Source: Pseudomonas sp. IB20 | Lineage (GTDB): Bacteria > Pseudomonadota > Gammaproteobacteria > Pseudomonadales > Pseudomonadaceae | Direction: 5' to 3' | Length of the DNA: 64,000 bases | Assembly: GCF_009707325.1 (NCBI RefSeq) | Contig: NZ_CP046103.1 | Coordinates: forward strand, 4,040,744 to 4,104,743 | Shown here: piece by piece, positions 29,466 through 38,900 of the stretch | Layout of the letters: each line of letters starts with the position of its first letter | Numbering within the stretch: position 1 is the first letter of the stretch | The notes under the pieces: generated by a model | What the model saw: the letters and a program-made list of their open reading frames with translations, nothing else | The model's database searches: none | Told to the model about the DNA's origin: nothing | Translations under genes and position numbers: made by a program

Positions 29466-29954
29466 ATGTCCAAACCCCTGCTGAGCCCCCAAGGCGAATT
29501 CCCCGCCGTTGGCCTGGGCCGTCGTCTGGCAGCGATGTTTTATGACTTTCTGTTGTGCACCGCCTTGCTGATCGTCACCGCGTTTGTCTACAAGCTGGTG
29601 TGGATGGCGTTTATCGGCGAAGCCAAGATGCGCACGCTCACCGAATCCGGCGCGCTGGACGGTGACCCGTTGCTGTCGACGATTTTGTTTTTTGTGTTGT
29701 TTGGTTTTTTCGCGAAGTTCTGGACCCATTCCGGGCAGACGCTGGGCATGCAGGTGTGGGGCGTGCGCGTACAGAACGCCGACGGCTCGCGGATCAGTCT
29801 GTGGCAGGCGCTGTTACGCTTTGTGGTGTCGATTGCGTCGTGGCTGTGCGTGGGGTTGGGGTTTATCTGGTCGTTGTTTGATAAGCAGAAACGCAGTTGG
29901 CATGACATTTATTCGGATACGCAGTTGGTGCGGGTTCCGAAGCAGAAGAAGTAA
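29466..29954 (+). CDS. RDD family membrane protein
   Basis: A 162-residue inner-membrane protein with an RDD domain: GLGRRLAAMFYDFLLCTALL (first helix with the R and D), WTHSGQTLGMQVWGVRVQNADG in the loop, and SLFDKQKRSWHDIYSDTQLV at the end. Three to four hydrophobic segments are seen. ATG 29466 (MSKPLLSP) is chosen; the earlier in-frame starts overlap the terminator of the preceding gene. The family is thought to act in transport; the role is unknown. Confidence 0.88.
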   Translation: MSKPLLSPQGEFPAVGLGRRLAAMFYDFLLCTALLIVTAFVYKLVWMAFIGEAKMRTLTESGALDGDPLLSTILFFVLFGFFAKFWTHSGQTLGMQVWGVRVQNADGSRISLWQALLRFVVSIASWLCVGLGFIWSLFDKQKRSWHDIYSDTQLVRVPKQKK

Positions 29955-29975
29955 TTCAAGGCAACCCAAATCAAA

Positions 29976-30057
29976 TGTCGGAGCTGGCTGGCTTGCGATG
30001 CAGGTACCTCGGTCTATCAGGCAGACCTGGGTGATGCTATCGCAGCATAGACTCACA
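29976..30057. repeat. Degenerate REPIN
   Basis: Left and right REP arms are recognisable (TCGGAGCTGGCTGGCTTGCG ... ATCGCAGCATAG) but have lost parts of the core, unlike the intact REPINs elsewhere. Confidence 0.65.
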
Positions 30058-30077
30058 TTTCGTTTTTACAGCTTGGG

Positions 30078-31136
30078 TCAGGCATTGCCAGCCAGTTTCA
30101 GGCGCGCAGCCTGGGTAAAATCCAGCATGCGCTTGAGCGGCCGCACCGCCTGTGGAATCACCGACGGCTCAACGAAGATCTCGTTGCTGCCCTCACGCAG
30201 GCATTGCAACGTGCGCTCCAGCGTATTCATCGCCATCCACGGGCAGTGCGCGCAACTGCGGCATGCCGCGCCGTTACCGGCAGTCGGCGCCTCAACGAAG
30301 ACTTTGTCTGGGCACAGCTGCTGCATCTTGTAGAAGATGCCGCGATCAGTCGCCACGATAAAGGTCTTGTTCGGCAAACGCTGGGCCGCCGCGATCAGTT
30401 GGCTGGTGGAACCCACCGCGTCCGCCAATTCAATCACCGCCGTCGGCGACTCTGGGTGCACCAGAATCGCGGCATCCGGGTACAGCGCCTTCATGTCTTC
30501 CAACTGCTTGGACTTAAATTCCTCGTGGACGATGCACGCGCCGTCCCACAGCAACATATCCGCACCGGTCTGGCGCTGAATGTAAGTGCCCAGGTGTTTG
30601 TCCGGGCCCCAGATAATCGTCTCGCCGTTGTCCATCAGGCTTTCGACGATTTCCAGTGCGCAGCTGGAGGTGACGACCCAATCCGCCCGGGCTTTAACTG
30701 CCGCCGAGGTGTTGGCATACACCACCACCGTGCGCTCCGGATGCTGATCGCAGAACGCCGAGAACTCATCCACCGGGCAGCCAAGGTCCAGCGAGCAGGT
30801 GGCTTCCAGGGTGGGCATGAGGATGCGCTTTTCGGGGGTGAGGATTTTGGCGGTCTCACCCATGAATCGCACGCCGGCAACCAACACGGTCTTGGCCGGG
30901 TGGGCAGCGCCGAAGCGGGCCATTTCCAGGGAGTCGGAAACACAGCCGCCGGTTTCTTCGGCCAAGGCCTGAATCACCGGGTCGCAGTAGAAGTGGGCAA
31001 CCAGCACCGCGTCTTGAGCCTTGAGCTCGGCGGCGATGGCGGCACGCAGGCGCGTCTCCTCTTCGGCGCTCAGAGTTTTGGGCTGCTTGGCGTCGAGGTG
31101 GGCTTGAACCAGAAGGCGTTCGGAAATTTGCGTCAT
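30078..31136 (-). CDS. nadA: Quinolinate synthase
   Basis: Condenses iminoaspartate with dihydroxyacetone phosphate to quinolinate for NAD synthesis, using a [4Fe-4S] cluster. It is 352 residues from ATG 31136 (MTQISERLLVQAHLD). The start further upstream at 31238 would add 34 unrelated residues. AHFYCDPVIQALAEETGG, ATCSLDLGCPVDEF and the cysteine motif CRSCAHCPWMAMN are visible. In related Pseudomonas this gene lies near the tRNA-Lys/que block, so the TPS and pst region appears inserted between them. Confidence 0.95.
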   Translation of the reverse strand: MTQISERLLVQAHLDAKQPKTLSAEEETRLRAAIAAELKAQDAVLVAHFYCDPVIQALAEETGGCVSDSLEMARFGAAHPAKTVLVAGVRFMGETAKILTPEKRILMPTLEATCSLDLGCPVDEFSAFCDQHPERTVVVYANTSAAVKARADWVVTSSCALEIVESLMDNGETIIWGPDKHLGTYIQRQTGADMLLWDGACIVHEEFKSKQLEDMKALYPDAAILVHPESPTAVIELADAVGSTSQLIAAAQRLPNKTFIVATDRGIFYKMQQLCPDKVFVEAPTAGNGAACRSCAHCPWMAMNTLERTLQCLREGSNEIFVEPSVIPQAVRPLKRMLDFTQAARLKLAGNA

Positions 31137-31275
31137 GTTCGCAAGACCTGCAGGCGCAGTTGCGCGAAAGTCGAGTGTACCACCGGCTCTGGAGCCCTTT
31201 GGGCGCCGCCGGACGAAGTGGTTGTGTTCATCAAGCACGGGTGAAGCTGCGCAAGGCTACAGAATATCGAATGGA

Positions 31276-31581
31276 TTCAAAAGCCTAATCTGGCATTCTC
31301 GGGCACGTCTGTCGGGGGGAATAAACGGCGAAGAGCCCTGCCACAAGCCGGGCTCTTCGCGGTACAACGAAGCTCAGAAACGGTAAGTCACCGAACCACC
31401 AAAACCGTTGGCGCTGTTTTCATACTTGTTCAAAAGCCTAATCTGGCATTCTCGGGCACGTCTGTCGGGGGGAATAAACGGCGAAGAGCCCTGCCACAAG
31501 CCGGGCTCTTCGCGGTACAACGAAGCTCAGAAACGGTAAGTCACCGAACCACCAAAACCGTTGGCGCTGTTTTCATACTTG
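31276..31581. repeat. Perfect 153-bp tandem duplication
   Basis: 31276-31428 and 31429-31581 are identical with no spacer. Each copy holds the last 17-18 codons of a minus-strand FadL-like gene and its stop, plus its terminator hairpin (CGAAGAGCCC / GGGCTCTTCG). It may be a real duplication or an assembly overlap. Confidence 0.9.
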
Positions 31582-31720
31582 GCGTGGTAGGTCAGGCCCC
31601 GTGCTGGCTGAGTCTGGCGCACCTTGATCGGCTCTTCCTTCAAGTAGGAATACGCCACGTCGAAGGTCAGGTTATCGATCGGCGTGACAGCATTGGGCAG
31701 CGCCGTGCGTGAGGAAGTCG
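31527..31720 (-). pseudogene. FadL/OmpP1-family outer-membrane protein, C-terminal remnant
   Basis: The minus-strand frame ends with NLTFDVAYSYLKEEPIK ... YENSANGFGGSVTYRF, which is the last beta strands and terminal F of a FadL-type hydrophobic-compound channel. Only about 60 residues remain of a roughly 420-residue protein. Upstream sequence changes near 31700-31720 and the histidine kinase gene begins in the other direction at 31783. The final codons are present a second time at 31374-31428 because of the tandem duplication. Confidence 0.7.
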
Positions 31721-31782
31721 CTGGTGGGATAGGTATCGTAATGACATGATGAAGACCATTTAACCCACTCGGCCACACTCAA

Positions 31783-33780
31783 ATGAATACCACTGTCGGG
31801 ATGGGCCCTGAGCCAAGCGAACTGGCCACCAGCGGCCTGGGCAGGAACGAGGCATTCACCGAGCGCGTGTTGGCCAGCATCAACGACTGCATCAAGGTCC
31901 TCGACCTCGATGCCCGCCTCACCTTTATGAGTGAAGGCGGCATGAAAATCATGGAAGTCAGCGACTTCAACAGCATCCGTGGCTGCCCATGGCCCGACTT
32001 CTGGCAAGACCAGGGCAACCTGGATGCCAAGGCGGCCGTGCAGGCCGCCAAACGCGGTGAAAGCGCGAGCTTCATCGGCCCCGCCCAGACCTTGGCCGGT
32101 AACCCGAAATGGTGGCATGTGCAGGTCAGCCCGATCCTTGACAGTGCCGGCCAGCCGGAGCAGATCCTCTGCGTCTCCCGAGATATCACCGCCCTGCGTG
32201 AAGCCGAGGAGTCGTTGCGCAGCCTCAACGAATCCCTGGAACAACGGGTGGTGGAGCGCACCCGCGACCGTGACCGTATCTGGCGCCTGTCGCCGGACCT
32301 GATGCTGGTCGCCCAACTCGACGGCGTCATCTCCGCCGTCAACCCGGCCTGGACGCGCATGCTCGGCCACACCGAACACGACTTGGTGGGCAGCCAGCTG
32401 CTGGCCTTGGTGCACCCGGACGACCTGGCCGTCTCATCGTCAGCGGTCAGCCGCCTGGGGGATGGCAAGAATTTCCCCAACTTCAAGAACCGCTACCGCC
32501 ACCAGGATGGCAGCTACCGCATGATTGCCTGGACCGCCGTGCCCGACAGCGACTACATCCACGCGGTGGGCCGGGATATCCAGGCCGAGGAAGAAGCCAA
32601 GGAAGCCCTGCGCCTGACGGAAGACGCCCTGCGTCAATCGCAGAAACTGGAAGCGATTGGCCAACTGACCGGCGGCGTCGCACACGACTTCAATAACCTG
32701 CTGACCGTGATCAAGTCCTGCGCTGACTTGCTCAAAACCCCTTCCCTGAGCGAAGTGCGGCGCATCAAGTACGTGGACGCCATCGCCAACACCGTGGACC
32801 GCGCCGCGCGCCTGACCGCCCAATTGCTGACCTTCGCCCGCCGCCAAGCCTTGCGCCCGGAAGTCTTCAACGTCAGCGACAGCGTACTGCGGGTGGGCGA
32901 GATGATGGACAGCCTGACCGGCTCTCGCATCAAGGTCACTATCGAGGTGCCGCAAGAAGCCTGCTTTATCAACGCCGATGAAAGCCAGTTCGATACCGCC
33001 TTGGTGAATATGGTGGTCAATGCCCGGGATGCCATGGACGGCAGTGGCCAGTTGGCGATCAAGGTAGCAACAGCTACGTGGCTGCCTTCAGTGCGTGCCC
33101 ACCCGGTGCGCATCGCCGACTACGTGACCATTGAGTTGAGCGACACCGGTTCAGGCATTGCAGCGGAAAAGCTCGACGCGATCTTCGAACCCTTCTACAC
33201 CACCAAGGGCATCGGCCAAGGCACCGGGCTGGGCCTGTCGCAGGTGTATGGCTTTGCCAAGCAGTCGGGCGGGGAAATTCTGGTGCAGAGCGAATGCGGC
33301 AAAGGCAGCCAGTTCATGTTGTACCTGCCCAAGGTCGAGGCCGGTGTGACGCCAGTCATCCAGGACAATCACGACGCCCTCATCGCCTCGAACTTGTGCG
33401 TGCTGATGGTCGAGGACAACGCCGATGTCGGCCTCTACACCTCGCAGACCCTGGAGCAGATGGGCTTTAAAGTGCTGTGGGTGGCAGACGCCAACAGTGC
33501 GCTGGAAGCCCTGGCGCCCAACCCGGAAAGCTTCCAGGTAGTGTTCTCCGACATCTCCATGCCGGGCATGAGCGGGCTGGAATTACTCGACGCCATCGAA
33601 GCCCTCTACCCCTGGCTGCCGGTGGTACTCACCACCGGCTACAACGATGAATACGCACGCATTGCCCAGGAAGAAGCCCAGCGCTTTGTGTTGCTGCAAA
33701 AGCCCTACTCCACCGAGGGGTTGGCCATGCTGCTGCAAAAAGTCGTCAAGAGCCGTCTGAACCTGATTGCACAAGCCTAA
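31783..33780 (+). CDS. Soluble hybrid histidine kinase (PAS-PAS-HisKA-HATPase-REC)
   Basis: A 665-residue hybrid kinase without membrane segments. It has a PAS domain at about 25-140, a short coiled coil, a second PAS at 165-270, and an H-box QLTGGVAHDFNNLLTVI (H301, the HATPase-linked HDFNN class). The ATPase motifs are NMVVNARDAMDG, LSDTGSGI and GTGLGLSQVYGFAKQSGG. The receiver domain is at 537-660 with D590 in FSDISMPG. No dedicated response regulator is adjacent. The start ATG 31783 has no visible ribosome site and lies about 60 bases from the FadL scar, so the native upstream region may be missing. Confidence 0.85.
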   Translation: MNTTVGMGPEPSELATSGLGRNEAFTERVLASINDCIKVLDLDARLTFMSEGGMKIMEVSDFNSIRGCPWPDFWQDQGNLDAKAAVQAAKRGESASFIGPAQTLAGNPKWWHVQVSPILDSAGQPEQILCVSRDITALREAEESLRSLNESLEQRVVERTRDRDRIWRLSPDLMLVAQLDGVISAVNPAWTRMLGHTEHDLVGSQLLALVHPDDLAVSSSAVSRLGDGKNFPNFKNRYRHQDGSYRMIAWTAVPDSDYIHAVGRDIQAEEEAKEALRLTEDALRQSQKLEAIGQLTGGVAHDFNNLLTVIKSCADLLKTPSLSEVRRIKYVDAIANTVDRAARLTAQLLTFARRQALRPEVFNVSDSVLRVGEMMDSLTGSRIKVTIEVPQEACFINADESQFDTALVNMVVNARDAMDGSGQLAIKVATATWLPSVRAHPVRIADYVTIELSDTGSGIAAEKLDAIFEPFYTTKGIGQGTGLGLSQVYGFAKQSGGEILVQSECGKGSQFMLYLPKVEAGVTPVIQDNHDALIASNLCVLMVEDNADVGLYTSQTLEQMGFKVLWVADANSALEALAPNPESFQVVFSDISMPGMSGLELLDAIEALYPWLPVVLTTGYNDEYARIAQEEAQRFVLLQKPYSTEGLAMLLQKVVKSRLNLIAQA

Positions 33781-33788
33781 GCCAGAAC

Positions 33789-33810
33789 CGGGGCTGCGCA
33801 GGCCCCGTTT
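33789..33810 (+). terminator. Terminator after the hybrid kinase
   Basis: CGGGGC (33789-33794) pairs with GCCCCG (33802-33807), followed by TTT. Confidence 0.7.
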
Positions 33811-34102
33811 ATAAACACGCCGATTGAACGGTTCCTCTGCAACAATCAGAAACTGCCCCGCGCCTCTGCATTGCAACCAAAACCCGAAAATTCAACACAC
33901 ACTAGGTGCCCACACCGGCACCACGCACCATGTTTGCGCATTCTTTTATTGAATAACGCGGCATTCCTCACGTTATTATGCAATAAATCCTACAGCCGAC
34001 GTAACAATCCGTTTAATGATGGCTCTAGTGGCAAAAGACCACTGGGCCCACGGTTTGGCTCAGGGTTATGAATCGTGTGTATGTTTACGTTAAGGATGTC
34101 TA
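33811..34102 (+). promoter_or_regulatory. AT-rich promoter region of the TPS operon
   Basis: No gene. The segment 33930-34100 is much more AT-rich than its surroundings and holds an inverted repeat, AATAACG (33952-33958) with CGTTATT (33971-33977). The ribosome site AAGGA for the TpsB gene is at its right end. Confidence 0.4.
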
Positions 34103-35818
34103 GTGCCGAATCAGCCCTCAACACAACGCCGGTGTTGTATCCAGAGACTGGGCGTCGCCCTGCTCTGCCTGTGCGCGCTGCCGGCCGCCGCCGCCGATGG
34201 GCCGCAAGCGGGCCATGAAGCGCTGCGCTTGCAGCAGCAACAGCAGCGCGACTTGCAGCAATTACAACTGGAGCAGCGTCAACGGCAGCTGCAACGCGGC
34301 AGTTTCGGTACGCAACCGGCCACGCCGGCCTTGCCAACAGACATCGCCAAAGATGAACGCTGCTGGCCGCTGAGCGGCACGCGCCTGGCCGGGGTCACGC
34401 TGTTCAGCCAGGCTGAGCTGAACAAACGTATCGAACCCTATGTGGCGCCGTGCATGGGCGTCACCCAGATCAACCGCCTGCTGGCCGAGATCACCCAGCT
34501 GTATGTGCAAGCCGGCTATATCGCCAGCCGCCCGTACCTGATCAGCCCGCCGGCGGCCGGGCAGTCGCTGGATATTCACGTCGAAGAGGGCTACCTCGAA
34601 GCCATCGAACTGGCCGACCAGAGCCTGCCGGTGTCGTTAGGCGGCGCGTTCCCCGGGATGCTCGGCAAGCCGCTGAACCTGCGCGATTTGGAACAAGGCC
34701 TGGACCAGCTCAACCGCCTGCGCTCGGTGGACCTTACCGCCGACATCGCCCCTGGCAGTGAAGCTGGCGCCTCGCGCATCATCCTGCGTTCGCGCAGCAC
34801 CGCCTCGCGCTGGGCGTTGGGGCTTGGGGTGGATAACCTCGGCAGCGCCGGCACCGGGCGTGATCGCAATGCCATCAACCTGAGCCTGGACAGCCCGCTG
34901 GAGCTCAATGATTCGCTCAACCTGAGCTTCAGCGACACGCTCAACCACGGGCCGCGCTACAGCCGCAGCAACAGCCTGTTTTATTCCATCCCTTACGGGT
35001 ACTGGACCTACAGCCTGTTCGCCAGCCATAACGAATACCGCTCGCCGTTCAAGCTCAGCCGCGCCACGTTTTATAACAGCGGCCGTACCGACCAGGTCAG
35101 TTTGCGCACCGACCGCGTGCTGTGGCGCGACCAGGGCCATCAACTCAGCGCCAACCTGCAACTGGCCTACAAGGACGTCGACAGCTACCTGCAAAAGGTT
35201 CGCTTAGGCATCCAGAGCCCGACGCTGACAGTGGCCGAGGCTGGCCTGAATCTGTTCTGGCTCAACAGCGCAGTGTGGAACCTCGACGTCAATTACGCCC
35301 AAGGCCTGACGTGGTTCGGCGCCGACCGTGATGCTGACCAAACGCAAAAAAACTTGCCCCAGGCGCAATTCCATAAGTACCGCGCCAACCTCACCCAATG
35401 GCGCAACGGCCAATGGCTGGGCCAGCCGTGGCAGTGGCAGAGCCAGCTGTCGGCGCAATACAGCCCGGATGCGTTGCCTGCCATCGAACAACTGCTGGGC
35501 ACCGACGATTCGGCGGTACGTGGCTACCGCGAAAACAGCGCGTCCGGGGCCATCGGTGCGGTATGGCGCAACACCTTGCGCCTGCCGTGGAGCAGCAACC
35601 TGCCGGTAAAAATCACCCCGCGCCTGGGCCTGGACAACGGCTGGCTCAAGCGCGAACACGGCGCCCAAAGCCAGCGCCTGAGCGGCGCCAGTGTCGGGCT
35701 CAACCTGAGCTGGAAAAATGTGCAACTGGACCTCGATTACCAACGCAACCTCAACACGCCCACGGGGTTTGGCCAGGAACCGGAGGTCTGGCTGACGCGC
35801 CTTAGCTTGCAGATATGA
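34103..35818 (+). CDS. TpsB outer-membrane transporter (ShlB/FhaC/HecB family)
   Basis: Exports the downstream exoprotein across the outer membrane. It is 571 residues. A signal peptide (hydrophobic to about residue 31, ending AAAADG) is followed by a glutamine-rich H1-type linker helix (LQQQQQRDLQQLQLEQRQRQ). Two POTRA domains follow (about 85-240, with YVQAGYIASRPYL), then a 16-strand barrel with AVRGYRENS, the conserved RGY of the pore loop. It ends in a phenylalanine-like hydrophobic strand (LTRLSLQI). GTG 34103 follows AAGGA. tpsA begins 105 bases downstream. Confidence 0.9.
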   Translation: MPNQPSTQRRCCIQRLGVALLCLCALPAAAADGPQAGHEALRLQQQQQRDLQQLQLEQRQRQLQRGSFGTQPATPALPTDIAKDERCWPLSGTRLAGVTLFSQAELNKRIEPYVAPCMGVTQINRLLAEITQLYVQAGYIASRPYLISPPAAGQSLDIHVEEGYLEAIELADQSLPVSLGGAFPGMLGKPLNLRDLEQGLDQLNRLRSVDLTADIAPGSEAGASRIILRSRSTASRWALGLGVDNLGSAGTGRDRNAINLSLDSPLELNDSLNLSFSDTLNHGPRYSRSNSLFYSIPYGYWTYSLFASHNEYRSPFKLSRATFYNSGRTDQVSLRTDRVLWRDQGHQLSANLQLAYKDVDSYLQKVRLGIQSPTLTVAEAGLNLFWLNSAVWNLDVNYAQGLTWFGADRDADQTQKNLPQAQFHKYRANLTQWRNGQWLGQPWQWQSQLSAQYSPDALPAIEQLLGTDDSAVRGYRENSASGAIGAVWRNTLRLPWSSNLPVKITPRLGLDNGWLKREHGAQSQRLSGASVGLNLSWKNVQLDLDYQRNLNTPTGFGQEPEVWLTRLSLQI

Positions 35819-35923
35819 ACAAACACCTGTTTAGCCTGAATTAACCGCCGTACCTGACCACCCCAGCAGCGTTGCAACGAACAACGCACGTCGCGGATCA
35901 GCCAACACAGAGCGAATTTATTT

Positions 35924-38900
35924 ATGCCGACTAACATCCATACGTTTCACCTTTCACCCCAGGGCAAACTGCGCTGGGCCATCGCCAGCCTGTTCCTGCT
36001 GCCGCAGCTAGTGCTGGCCGGTGGCTTGACCGTCGTCGAAGGGCCTGGCGGGACCCCGCAGCTGCAAAACCAGGGCGGCGTGCCCATCGTCAATATCGTC
36101 GCGCCAAATGCCGGCGGCCTGTCCCATAACCAGTTCCTGGACTACAACGTCGACCGCCAAGGCGTGGTGTTGAACAACGCCTTGCAGGCCGGCCAATCGC
36201 AACTCGCCGGGCAGTTGGCGGCCAACCCGCAGTTCCAGGGCCAGGCGGCGAGCGTGATCCTCAACGAGGTGGTGAGCCGCAACGCCTCGGCCATCAATGG
36301 CGCCCAGGAGATTTTTGGCCGGGCCGCCGATTATGTACTGGCCAACCCCAACGGGATTTCCGTCAACGGCGGCAGTTTCATCAACACCCCGAATGCCAAC
36401 TTGGTGGTGGGCCGCCCTGAGCTCAACGACGGCAAGCTACAAGGTTTGAACACGCGCGATGCCAGCGGCCAACTGACGGTGCTAGGCCAGGGCCTGCAAA
36501 ACGGCGCGGGCTCGATCAACCTGATTGCGCCGCGCATCGACAGCGATGGGCGCCTCAGTGCGCGTGACCAATTGAACCTCACGGTCGGCCGCAATCAGGT
36601 CGACTACGCCAGCGGCCAGGTGCGCCAGGTCGACCCGGCGAGCAAAACCCAAGACCAGCGTATCGACGCCCGTCTGTTTGGGGCGATGCAGGCCGGCCGT
36701 ATCAACATCATCAGCACCGCCGAAGGGGCCGGTGTGCGCGTGGGCGCGGTGCAAGTCGAGGGTCGCGACGGAGTGAATGTAAGCTCCGCTGGCGACCTCG
36801 ATATCAGCGGCCAGGTCCACGCCAACAGCCTCGACGCCACCCGCGCCGGTGTGCAAAGCCGCCAGGGCGATGTCGACTTGCACAGCGCCAAGGACTTGAG
36901 CCTCGCCGCCACCGACGTCGGCGGGCGCAACGTCAAGCTCGACGCCGGCCGCAACCTCACCCTCAGCAGCCTGGAAAGCCGCAAGCTCCAGGAAAAGCGT
37001 GAACAGTGGAACAACAGCAACTTCCTGTTCACCTACGAAACCTATGACCGCACCACCACCGACAAGGACTCGCGCCAGCACGGCAACAACGTCGTCGCGC
37101 AACACAATGCCGCACTGTCGTCGGGTGCCAAGACCGAGATCGAGGGCAGTAAGGTCGAAGCGGGCGAAGACTTGCGCGTCAACAGCGGCGCCGACCTGCA
37201 ATTGAGTGCCGCCACCGAAACCCATGAAACCCGCGACCAAGGCAACCATCGCAAGCACCTGTGGAAAGCCAACTGGGACAAGTCCAGCAGCGAACAGCGC
37301 AGCGTCACCAGCAGCCTCAAGGCCGGCAAGACCCTGGAGCTGACCAGCCAGCAAAAACTGCAGCTGCAGGGCGCCGAGCTGAAATCTGCGGGCGATATTC
37401 AATTGGCCGCCCGGCAAGTCGATATCACCAGCGCCAGCCGTACCCAGAGCAGCCGCGACAACGCTTACTCCGGCGACCTGACCGGCGGCAGCTTCTTCGG
37501 CAAGAACGGCGATGGCGATAAGGGCAAGACCCTGAACACCGGCAGCAAGGTCAACGCCGACGGCAAGCTGATCGTCAAGGCGGACGACGTGCGCATCAGC
37601 GGTAGCCAGGCGCGTGGTGGCCAACAGGCCAGCGTCATCAGCGACAAAGGCTCACTGGTGATCGACGGCGTACAAGACACCTCCCACGACAATAGCTACA
37701 GCAACGACAGCAAGTTCTTTGGTATCTCCAAGGATGAAAGCCGCAAGAACCTCAAGGACAGCACCGTCGTCGCCAGCAACCTGCGCTCGGACAGCAACCT
37801 CAAACTGCAAAGCGCCAAGGACATCAGCGTCAGCGGCTCCAAGGTCTCTGCGGCAGGCAAACTGCAAGCGGATGCCAAGGGTGACATCAAGGTCGTATCG
37901 GCTGAAAACACCTCTGACACCACCACCAGCACTCACACGCGGGGTTTCGATGGCTACGCCAAGGAAACCGCCGACGGCACCCGTCAGTACCGCGCGGGTG
38001 TGAACTATGCAGACCAGCAGCACACCAGCAAGACCGACACCACCCAGCAGCAAGCCTCCAGCCTCAGCGGCGGCAGCCTGGCCGTTACGGCCGGTGGCGA
38101 CGTGAGCATCAAGGGTTCCGAGCTGAAGGCGACCCAGGGCGATGCGACCGTGAGCGGCAAAAACGTCGAGCTGTTGGCGACCGATAACAGCACCCGCAAC
38201 CAAACCGACACCACCACCACCGCTGGCGGCGTGTATTACACCGGCGGCCTGGACCGAGCCGGCAATGGTGCTCAGTTCAGCCATCAGAGCAGCAATGACA
38301 CCAGCCACAAAACCACGGCGCAAACCAGCAGCGTGGCGTCGGCCGGCACGTTGACGATCAACGCCGGCAACACCCTCACCAGCCAAGGCGCGCAGGTGAA
38401 GGCCGGTTCTGAGTTGCAGGTCAACGCGGCCCAGGTCGATAACCAGGCGGCGCATAACACCGAGACCGGTACCCACAAGGAGAACGGCTGGACCGCCGAC
38501 GTCGGCGCTAATGTCGAATACAAAGGCCTCACCCGGCCTATCGAAAAAGCCGTCGAAGGCGTGGCGCAGGCCAAATTCCATCAGCCAGGCCTGCTGGATG
38601 CCTTCGAGCAACCGAATGTCGGGCTCGATGTGGAAATCGGCCATACCAACAAGACCCGCACACAGCAGGACAGTACCGCCGTGGTCAGCCAGTTCAGTGG
38701 TGGCACGGTGCAGGTCAATGTCGCCAACACCGTAAAAGATGAGGGCACTCAATACCGCGCCAGTGAGGGCGGGCTGAAGATCAATGCTGGCGAGCACCTC
38801 GCCACCGCCGCCGCCAACACCCACACCAGCAGCGAGCAAGGCGTTGACGCCAAAGTGGGCGTGCGCGTCTACACCACCACCGGTGAAGACTTGAACGTGC

